This document shows positions 1 through 6,294 of a stretch of DNA of 47,506 nucleotides, piece after piece. Positions within the stretch are counted from its first letter, which is position 1. Each line of letters begins with the position of its first letter. The DNA lies in contig CANKOI010000022.1 of NCBI GenBank assembly GCA_947484175.1, positions 1 to 47,506 of the forward strand. The letters run 5' to 3'. A program made the translations under genes and the position numbers. This DNA comes from Deltaproteobacteria bacterium. GTDB taxonomy: Bacteria; Myxococcota_A; UBA796; SXON01. The notes beneath the pieces were generated by a model, which saw nothing but the letters and a program-made list of their open reading frames with translations, did no database searches and was not told the DNA's origin.

Positions 1-172
1 CGCCCCGCGGGCACCGCGCACGAAGCAACTGCCCCACCACGGCCACCCGCCGCCACGCCATCCAACGCAGCGCCGGGTTGGAGTGGAGGTAGCTGGGGAT
101 GGCCATCTCGTCGCGGTCCTCGACGCTCAACACGGCCGCCATCTCCCGCAGCGTCGGCGCGTCAATCGTCAT
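1..172 (-). CDS. Partial methyltransferase-like protein, N-terminal fragment
   Basis: Only the first 57 codons are present; the gene runs off the left edge. It starts at ATG 172-170 and its start overlaps the end of the upstream glycosyltransferase by 11 bases (ATGACGATTGA). The fragment reads MTIDAPTLREMAAVLSVEDR, then a segment with MAIPSYLHSNPALRWMAWRR. A short-helix N-terminus of this kind, with HSNPALRWMAW, is what I associate with small class I SAM-dependent methyltransferases in polysaccharide clusters, but the SAM-binding motif lies outside the window. The overlap makes co-translation with the glycosyltransferase likely. Function is therefore an inference. Confidence 0.5.
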   Translation of the reverse strand, partial: MTIDAPTLREMAAVLSVEDRDEMAIPSYLHSNPALRWMAWRRVAVVGQLLRARCPRG

Positions 173-1157
173 GGGGGCCGGCGGAGGGCTCGCCCAAGCG
201 CGGGAGGTAGCGCCGCGCGAGGTAGAGCTGCTGCTCCTGAACGCTCCGCAAGCGCGCCACCATCAGGGCGATCTGGCCCAAGCCGAACACGAGGAGCGCG
301 AGGCCGAAGAGGTAGGCGCCGACAAACCCCGCCCAGATGTGCGGCGTGAATGCGCCGGTGGACCACCGGTGCCAGAAGAAGAAGCCCCCGAAGCCCGCCG
401 AGGCCAACGCGAGGAGCAGCGTGAGGTTGTTGAACAACAGGCCCGGCGAGTAGTCGCGCACGAACCCGAAGAGGATGCCGAGGGTGCGCCACGCGTACTT
501 CCAGAGGTTGTTCGCGATGCGGCTTTTCCCGAACTCGCGCTCGCCGCGCACGCGCATGGGCATCTCGTGCAGCCGCAGGCCCTTCTGGGAGAGCGCGAGG
601 AAACTCTCCTGCGTGTAGGTGAACTTTCCGAGCAAGACGAGCCGGAGCATCGCCTCGCGCCCGTAGCACCGGAATCCGCAGCTCACGTCGGCGAAGCGCC
701 GCCCCACGAGCAGGCTCACGATGCGCGCCATGCCCCAGTTGCCGAGAATCTTCACCCGCGGCATGTCGGGCAGCAGCGACGGGTCGAGGAACCGCGAGGC
801 CGTCACGAAGTCGGCCGCTCCTTCCACGACGGGCACGATGAGCCTGGCGATGTCTTCGGGCGCGAACTGCCCGTCGCTGTCGATGTTCACGGCGAGGTCC
901 ACCCCGAGGCGCAGGGCTTCGGCCAGCCCCGTTTGCAGTGCCACGCCCACCCCCAGGTTGTGCCCGTGCCGGATCACCGCGGCGCCCGCGGCGAGGGCGA
1001 GGGCGGCCGTGTCGTCCGTGCTGCCGTCGTCCACCACGAGGAGCAGCACCTCGCCGATGCCATCGAGCCGCCGAGGCACCCGCGCGAGCACCGCCCCAAT
1101 GGTGGCGGCCTCGTTGAGCGCAGGCAACATCACGAGGAGCCGGAGCGGACGCGGCAT
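162..1157 (-). CDS. Family 2 glycosyltransferase, dolichyl-phosphate mannosyltransferase-like, membrane anchored
   Basis: 331 residues. The N-terminal half is a GT-A glycosyltransferase domain: MLPALNEAATIGAVL near residue 10, VVDDGSTDDT near residue 41 (nucleotide-binding loop) and the NIDSDGQ motif near residue 90 (metal/donor site). It resembles the DPM1/ArnC group that transfers a sugar from a nucleotide donor to a polyprenyl phosphate. The C-terminal ~90 residues hold two hydrophobic segments (NNLTLLLALASAGFGGFFF and AGFVGAYLFGLALLVFGLG), so the enzyme should sit on the inner membrane. Its start overlaps the stop of the flippase-like gene upstream (TGATG), and its end overlaps the partial gene at the left edge. 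The three form one minus-strand operon, probably for envelope glycan or lipid-linked sugar synthesis. Confidence 0.9.
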   Translation of the reverse strand: MPRPLRLLVMLPALNEAATIGAVLARVPRRLDGIGEVLLLVVDDGSTDDTAALALAAGAAVIRHGHNLGVGVALQTGLAEALRLGVDLAVNIDSDGQFAPEDIARLIVPVVEGAADFVTASRFLDPSLLPDMPRVKILGNWGMARIVSLLVGRRFADVSCGFRCYGREAMLRLVLLGKFTYTQESFLALSQKGLRLHEMPMRVRGEREFGKSRIANNLWKYAWRTLGILFGFVRDYSPGLLFNNLTLLLALASAGFGGFFFWHRWSTGAFTPHIWAGFVGAYLFGLALLVFGLGQIALMVARLRSVQEQQLYLARRYLPRLGEPSAGPHDD

Positions 1158-2134
1158 CAGGACGACCCGGGGGGAGGCGGCGAGCTAACCCGCTCTTCCG
1201 GCAGCGGGATCGTGAGGCTGACGAGCAGGAGAGTGGCTTCGATGGCGGCGAGCAGGAGCCGGTTGGCGACCGCCCAGGCGAGTACGACCGGAGGGGCTGC
1301 GACGTCGGCGAGCGCCGCCACGAGTACGGCCTCTCGCACGCCAAGGCCCGCCGGCGTGACGCTCGACACCTGCCCCACGACGTAGGAGACGACGAACCAG
1401 ACGGCGAGCGGGAGCGCGTCGATGGGAGCGGGATTCTCAAACAGGCGGGCCGTCTGCGCGAAGCACAGGCCGAGAAGGAGCCAGCACACGGCGTTGCCCG
1501 CTACGAGGCCCAGCTGCGCGGCGACCGGAGCGTCGAGCACGAGGCCCGGGAGCCGCGCAGCCAGCGCCGGGAACCGCCTCGCGGCCCAGCGCAGCGCGAG
1601 CGGAAAGAGCAGCAGGCCGACGAGACACACCGCCGCGCCCCCCGCGGCCTGGGCCTGCGACACGGGGGAGTCGGCGCGACTGGGCAGCAGGGCGAAGCTC
1701 ATTGCCGCAAACACCGCGCTCCCTGCCACAAGGAGCCCGCTCTCCCACACCACCAGCAGCACGCTGCTGGTGGTGGAGATGCCGAACCGCCTCCCCAACC
1801 GAACCCGCTCCGCCACGAGAACGAGTTTGCCAGGGATGTACCGGTACAGATACGAGACGAACCACAGGCGGTACCACCGAAGCGCAAAGCCCGCCGCGCC
1901 GACGCGCGGAACCAGCCCGAGCGCCACTACCCCGGCGGCAGAGACGGTCGCCAGCAGCACGAGCGCCACCGCGCCCGGAACCACCGCCGACACCCACGCC
2001 GCCGGGGTTGCCGAGAGCGCCGGCATCGGCGTAGCCCCCCACGCTGCCGCCAGCTCGCGCCCGGCCCAGCCGACCGCGAGAAGGGTAGCGCAGAACCGGA
2101 GGACCGCGCCCAGGTTCCGTCGCAACCAGGCCAT
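1157..2134 (-). CDS. Lysylphosphatidylglycerol synthase-like/UPF0104 flippase-type membrane protein
   Basis: 325 residues, almost entirely hydrophobic with about eight predicted membrane segments. It carries the family hallmark YRYIPGKLVLVAERVRLGRR near residue 100 and a glycine-rich loop before the end (VTPAGLGVREAVL near residue 265). This matches the integral membrane domain shared by MprF-type proteins and the AglD-like family (lysylphosphatidylglycerol synthase TM region). Family members are believed to move or modify lipids or lipid-linked sugars. No aminoacyl-transferase domain is present, so it is not a full MprF. Translation is coupled to the glycosyltransferase by a one-base stop/start overlap, which favours a role in handling a lipid-linked glycan. 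The exact substrate cannot be read from sequence. Confidence 0.82.
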   Translation of the reverse strand: MAWLRRNLGAVLRFCATLLAVGWAGRELAAAWGATPMPALSATPAAWVSAVVPGAVALVLLATVSAAGVVALGLVPRVGAAGFALRWYRLWFVSYLYRYIPGKLVLVAERVRLGRRFGISTTSSVLLVVWESGLLVAGSAVFAAMSFALLPSRADSPVSQAQAAGGAAVCLVGLLLFPLALRWAARRFPALAARLPGLVLDAPVAAQLGLVAGNAVCWLLLGLCFAQTARLFENPAPIDALPLAVWFVVSYVVGQVSSVTPAGLGVREAVLVAALADVAAPPVVLAWAVANRLLLAAIEATLLLVSLTIPLPEERVSSPPPPGSS

Positions 2135-2289
2135 CCGCGCCGGCGTATCGTGAGCGCGACCTCACCGCCTCCCGTCGGGACCGTCGCGGAGTAGGCGCCT
2201 GCCGCCCGCGCCGGCAGGGAGCTTTTCGCTTCTCCCCGTGTGAATCTTCCACAACGGGATATTCGAGTGTGTGACACCTCAGAATCCCG

Positions 2290-3531
2290 ATGATGTTCCT
2301 GCCCCGAAGTCTCGCAGCAAGACTACGCCTCCTCATCCGCCACTTTCCGGTGGTGGTCGTCTCCGGCGCGCGGCAGGTGGGGAAAAGCACGCTCCTCGCG
2401 CATGAGCTCCCCGACTGGGCAAGCGTGGTGCTCGACCCGGTCATCGACACGGGGAACGCCCGCACCGAGCCCGATCTGTTCCTCGATGCCCACCCTGCGC
2501 CGTTGATCATTGACGAGGTGCAGTACGCACCCGAGCTGGTCGCGGCGGTGAAACGACGTGTCGATCAAGACCGCCGGCCAGGGCGCTACGTGCTGACGGG
2601 CTCGCAGCAATGGGGCGTACTCCGGGCCCTCTCCGAGTCGTTGGCGGGCCGCGCCGCATTCCTTGATCTGGAGGGTCTGTCGGTCCGAGAGCAGGCGGGC
2701 CGAGGGGACGGTGCCGGGTGGTTGGAGCCGTGGCTTGTCGCGGGCCCCGATGCGTTTCTCGCGCGCCCCAGTGAACTCCTCCCGCTCGGGCGGCCCCTCC
2801 ATGAGGTCGTTTGGCGAGGGTCACTGCCCGAGGCCTGGACGCTACCTCCCGAGCTCGTGCTCGCCTTCCACTCCGCCTATCGTCGAACCTACATCGAACG
2901 CGACGTCCGCCTCCTGTCGAACCTGAGTGATCACCAACGATTCGGACGCTTCCTGCAGTTGGTCTCGGCGCTCACGGCGCAAGAGATCAACCACTCCCAA
3001 CTCGGGCGCGAGCTCGACGTCGCGGGCTCGACCGCCCAGAGTTGGCTCGGCCTGCTGACGGCCACCTTCCAATGGTGCGAACTCCCAGCCTGGTCGGGGA
3101 ACACGATCAAGCGCGTGAGCCTGCGGCCGAAGGGCCACATCGCCGACACGGGGCTGGCCTGCTCGGCGCTCGCGATCAGCAGTCCGTCCGCCCTTGCGGG
3201 GCACCCCAATCAAGGCGCCCTCATCGAGAGCGCTTGGGTGGGCGAGGTACGCAAGCAGGCCGCGGCGATGGCGGCGCCGCCCAACCTCTACCACTGGCGA
3301 TCGCACCGAGGGGCCGAGGTCGACCTCGTACTGGAGCGGGACGGCCGCCTCTTCCCGATCGAGATGAAGGCGACCACCCACCCGGACCGAAAGACCACGT
3401 CAGGGATCGCCGCATTCCGTGAGGTTTACGGTGCGGCCGTCGGCCCCGGGCTGGTCATCTGCGCTGTCGATCGCCCTCTTCGGCTTACGGCACAGGATCT
3501 GGCCATTCCCTGGAACCTCGTGATCGGGTGA
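2290..3531 (+). CDS. AAA-family ATPase with DUF4143 domain
   Basis: 413 residues. The N-terminal AAA_14 domain has a Walker A motif GARQVGKST at residues 26-34 and a Walker B LIIDEVQYAPEL near residue 75, followed by a sensor-like VLTGSQQ. The second half is the DUF4143 domain: YRRTYIERDVRLLSNLSD near residue 200 and a C-terminal GAEVDLVLE...FPIEMKAT pattern that resembles a PD-(D/E)XK nuclease core. Proteins of this family are common, often horizontally moved and poorly characterised. No partner gene is adjacent, and it sits alone between the divergent glycosyltransferase operon and the sugar dehydrogenase. Start is ATG 2290; a second ATG follows directly at 2293. Confidence 0.9.
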   Translation: MMFLPRSLAARLRLLIRHFPVVVVSGARQVGKSTLLAHELPDWASVVLDPVIDTGNARTEPDLFLDAHPAPLIIDEVQYAPELVAAVKRRVDQDRRPGRYVLTGSQQWGVLRALSESLAGRAAFLDLEGLSVREQAGRGDGAGWLEPWLVAGPDAFLARPSELLPLGRPLHEVVWRGSLPEAWTLPPELVLAFHSAYRRTYIERDVRLLSNLSDHQRFGRFLQLVSALTAQEINHSQLGRELDVAGSTAQSWLGLLTATFQWCELPAWSGNTIKRVSLRPKGHIADTGLACSALAISSPSALAGHPNQGALIESAWVGEVRKQAAAMAAPPNLYHWRSHRGAEVDLVLERDGRLFPIEMKATTHPDRKTTSGIAAFREVYGAAVGPGLVICAVDRPLRLTAQDLAIPWNLVIG

Positions 3532-3580
3532 GACAAAGGGCTCGTCGGGATAGTTTCCCTTCCCGCCTGCTGGAGCCGCC

Positions 3581-4909
3581 TTGTCTGCCAACGTCCTCGC
3601 CGCCCTCACCGCCCGCCTCGCCGGGCCCCGGCCCACGATCGCGGTGGTGGGCCTCGGCTACGTGGGCCTGCCGCTCTGCGTGGAGTTCGCGGCGTCGGGC
3701 GCGCTGGTCGTGGGCCTCGACGTAAACGAGTCGCTCTGCGCGGCCCTCGCCGCCGGGCACTCGCACGTGGGCGACGTTTCCGACGCCGCGCTCGCCGAGG
3801 CCCTGGCAGCGGGCTTTCTCCCCACCGCCGACGCAACCCGCCTCCAGAGCGCCGACGCCATCGTCATCTGCGTGCCCACCCCCCTTCGCAAGACGAAAGA
3901 CCCCGACATCTCCTACATCGTGGCGGCGGGTCGGGCCGTCGCGGAGAACGCGCGCGCCGGACAGCTCATCGTGCTGGAGAGCACCACCTACCCGGGCACC
4001 ACCGAAGAGATCCTCGTGCCGATGCTCGAGGCCAAAGGGTTGCGGCCTGGCGTCGAGGTGGCGGTCGCCTTCTCGCCTGAGCGGGTCGATCCGGGCAACC
4101 TCCGCTTCGGCATCCGCAACACGCCGAAGGTCATCGGCGGGGTCACCCCCACCTGCACCACGGCCGCGGCTGCGCTCTACGGCCGCGCCTGCGACACGGT
4201 GCACGTCGTCAGCTCCCCGGCCACCGCCGAAACGGTGAAGCTGCTCGAGAACACCTTTCGCATGGTGAACATCGCGCTGGTCAACGAGTTCGCGCTGATC
4301 TGCCACGAGCTGGGCGTGGACGTGTGGGAGGTGATCGAAGCGGCGGCCACCAAGCCGTTCGGGTTCATGCCCTTCAAGCCCGGCCCCGGCCTCGGCGGCC
4401 ACTGCATCCCGGTCGACCCGCACTACCTTGCGTGGAAGCTGCGTGCGCACAACTTCACCGCGCGCTTTGTGGAGCTGGCCGACGCCATCAACGGGCGAAT
4501 GCCGGAGCACGTCGTCGACGTCGTGGCCGACCTGCTCAACGAGGCCCGCCTCCCGCTCAACGGCAGCCGCGTGCTCGCCCTCGGCGTGGCCTACAAAGCA
4601 GGGGTCGCCGACATGCGCGAGTCGCCCGCCCTCGATGTGCTCAGCCGCTTGCGTGCCCGCCACGCCGTCGTCGCCTACCACGACCCCTACGTTCCCGAGC
4701 TCACCCTCGACAGCGGCGGGTTGCGCAACGAAGCCCTCACCGCAGCCCTGCTCGAAGGCACCGACGTGGCCGTGATCCTCACCGACCATCCCGACTTCGA
4801 CTGGGACTTCGTGTTGCGGCACGCGCCTCGAATCGTCGACGCTCGGAATGCCACGGCGGCGGCGAGGCAGCGCGCTCCGGAGTTGGCTGGCCGCGTGCGC
4901 ACGATCTGA
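3581..4909 (+). CDS. Nucleotide-sugar dehydrogenase (UDP-GlcNAc/UDP-ManNAc 6-dehydrogenase type)
   Basis: 442 residues, the usual family length. An NAD-binding Rossmann motif VVGLGYVGLPLCVEFA lies near residue 22, the central helix has ENTFRMVNIALVNEF (residues ~222-236), and the catalytic cysteine is C275 in GLGGHCIPVDPHYL. The C-terminal UDP-binding domain has VAYKAGVADMRESPALDVL. The enzyme oxidises C6 of a UDP-sugar twice to a uronic acid, using two NAD+. The GHCIPVDP and FMPFKPGPG motifs fit the WecC/TviB/WbpA branch (N-acetylhexosamine substrates) better than UDP-glucose dehydrogenase. The start is TTG 3581, with GGAG at 3572-3575 five bases upstream; no ATG fits. Likely part of exopolysaccharide or O-antigen precursor supply, together with the glycosyltransferase locus to its left. 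Confidence 0.93.
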   Translation: MSANVLAALTARLAGPRPTIAVVGLGYVGLPLCVEFAASGALVVGLDVNESLCAALAAGHSHVGDVSDAALAEALAAGFLPTADATRLQSADAIVICVPTPLRKTKDPDISYIVAAGRAVAENARAGQLIVLESTTYPGTTEEILVPMLEAKGLRPGVEVAVAFSPERVDPGNLRFGIRNTPKVIGGVTPTCTTAAAALYGRACDTVHVVSSPATAETVKLLENTFRMVNIALVNEFALICHELGVDVWEVIEAAATKPFGFMPFKPGPGLGGHCIPVDPHYLAWKLRAHNFTARFVELADAINGRMPEHVVDVVADLLNEARLPLNGSRVLALGVAYKAGVADMRESPALDVLSRLRARHAVVAYHDPYVPELTLDSGGLRNEALTAALLEGTDVAVILTDHPDFDWDFVLRHAPRIVDARNATAAARQRAPELAGRVRTI

Positions 4910-5236
4910 TCGCTGACAGCCTTCGACACTGTTCGCCGCGCAGGACGCGGCGCCGTGGGGGCGAAGGTCTCGTGCCAGCCCGACGCCTTGCCGGGGGGCG
5001 CTGAGCAGACGCCAGCGTTGGTGAGGGGTCCTGCCGCTATTGGCCGCCCCTCCGCTCGCCCCGCAGCGGGGCTCGGGCGGCACGGCCCACAGCGTCACCC
5101 AGCCCGTCACCGCCCCGTCCAACGGCAGTGCCCCACAACCGATCGTCAGGTTGTCAACAGACTCCGCGGGGCTTGCTGCAGCGGCTCAGCTCGGGCCGCG
5201 AACTCCCGCGAATCGCGATGAGTCGCCAGGAGCGCC
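4910..5236. repeat. Intergenic region holding a degenerate copy of a dispersed repeat (minus orientation)
   Basis: No gene is supported here. On the minus strand, blocks shared with 32710-32869 appear in the same order: ACGGGCTGGGTGACG (5093-5107), CGGCAGGACCCC (5025-5036) and a GGCGCCGCGTCCTGC block (4940-4963). The first two blocks are 56 bases apart here and 55 bases apart in the other copy, which points to common descent. A perfect hairpin, CGCCGCG-cagga-CGCGGCG (4934-4952), lies at the inner edge, 24 bases after the dehydrogenase stop, and could also act as a terminator. No open frame is conserved between copies. Confidence 0.7.
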
Positions 5237-6085
5237 CTACTCCACGAACTCCACCACCGCAGCCACCTCGGCGTCCCAGTACGTCGGCAACTCGTCCCAC
5301 GGGTCGCGGGGCCGGTCGTCGGTGATGTAGGTCCAGCCGATGCCCTGGTCGTGCACGAACTTGAGGTTTTGGCCGAGGTCCACGCCCGGCGCGTCGTACG
5401 CGAGGAACATGAACCGCTCGGGCGGGTAGGCGGCCATCCACTCGGCGGCCACGAAGCGAGTGAGCTGGGCCATCCGGTCCTCCGCCACCACGATCACGTC
5501 GGCGCCATCGAGGTGTTCGGCACAGGTGATGGCGCCGGGGTTGTACACGACGAGGGCGTCGCCGCTCGAAACGAGACCGTTCGCCGCGGCGGCGCGGGCT
5601 GCGTACCAGGCAGCGAAGGCCTCGCAGTCGCTGCTCACCTCGTCGAAAAACACGCCATCCACGTTGTACCAGGTGGTGTACTGGTTCACATCGCCGTCGA
5701 CATGCTCCGGGTCGCGCGTGCCGTAGGTGGTCGGGACGTAGCCGAGCACTCGCACACCGCGCGCTCGGGCGTCTGCGCTCGCGGTCACGTAGGTTTCGTC
5801 GATGTTGCTGCCGGGCCCCGAGTCGGGGTTGAGGATCACAAAACCGTCGGTGGCTGCGGCTCCGACCACAAAGCCTTCCCACTCGGCCGTTCCCGGCGCG
5901 GCGTAGCTGGGGATGCCGAGGCGCAGCGTACGAACCACCTCGACAACGCCGGTGTCGCCGCTGTCCTCGCCACTATCTCTGCCGGAATCTCCACCCGAAT
6001 CCCCCGAGTCAGGGGCGGCCGCGGTTTCACCCTCCACGGGCTCGGGCCCCGGTTCTCCGCAGGCGATCGTCAACAGCAGCAGCAT
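5237..6085 (-). CDS. Spherulation-specific family 4 (spherulin 4)-like lipoprotein
   Basis: 282 residues from ATG 6085-6083. It begins MLLLLTIACGEPGPEP, so C9 is the probable lipidated cysteine, although the signal is unusually short; GTG 6121 would give a longer, basic n-region. A low-complexity linker with DSGDSGGDSG follows, then a ~220-residue TIM-barrel-like domain. Diagnostic stretches are LGIPSYAAPG, FVILNPDSGPG, VRVLGYVPTTYGTR, VDGVFFDEVSSDC and ITDDRPRDPWDELP. These match the spherulin-4 family, which is related to glycoside hydrolase folds; FFDE is the likely acidic site. The substrate is unknown, and polysaccharide cleavage is an inference. Convergent with the sugar dehydrogenase, with repeat-bearing spacers on both sides. 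Confidence 0.82.
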   Translation of the reverse strand: MLLLLTIACGEPGPEPVEGETAAAPDSGDSGGDSGRDSGEDSGDTGVVEVVRTLRLGIPSYAAPGTAEWEGFVVGAAATDGFVILNPDSGPGSNIDETYVTASADARARGVRVLGYVPTTYGTRDPEHVDGDVNQYTTWYNVDGVFFDEVSSDCEAFAAWYAARAAAANGLVSSGDALVVYNPGAITCAEHLDGADVIVVAEDRMAQLTRFVAAEWMAAYPPERFMFLAYDAPGVDLGQNLKFVHDQGIGWTYITDDRPRDPWDELPTYWDAEVAAVVEFVE

Positions 6086-6160
6086 GGCGCGATCATAGCG
6101 GGTTGAGGGAAAAGCGGGCACCTCAGGGGGACCCGGGCTCTCGGCGGTCTCGCGGCCGGA

Positions 6161-6257
6161 GCAGGACGCGGCGCCGTTGGCGTGGGGGCACTCACGGGTG
6201 TCGGAAGAAAGGGCGAGGGCGGGGGCGGAGAGTCTGCGACGGCCTGACGTTGGTGGG
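6161..6257 (-). repeat. Second copy of the dispersed intergenic repeat
   Basis: This lies in the 209-base gap between the spherulin-4-like gene and valS. Read on the minus strand it contains CCCACCAACGTCAGGCCGTC plus GCAG (6234-6257), a perfect 24-base match to 32624-32647. It then has GCAGACTCTCCGCCCCCG (6220-6237), a perfect 18-base match to 32794-32811, and a 27-base block (6161-6187) identical to 32843-32869. The gap between the last two blocks is 32 bases here and 31 bases in the other copy. Nothing suggests coding. Confidence 0.8.
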
Positions 6258-6294
6258 CCGCGAGGCCGCAAGCCCGCGAGGGTCCCGGCCGCCC

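Noticed and set aside
3485-5122. A 545-residue frame antisense to the sugar dehydrogenase
   Set aside because: Composition is that of a shadow frame, and the plus strand has an intact dehydrogenase with all motifs.
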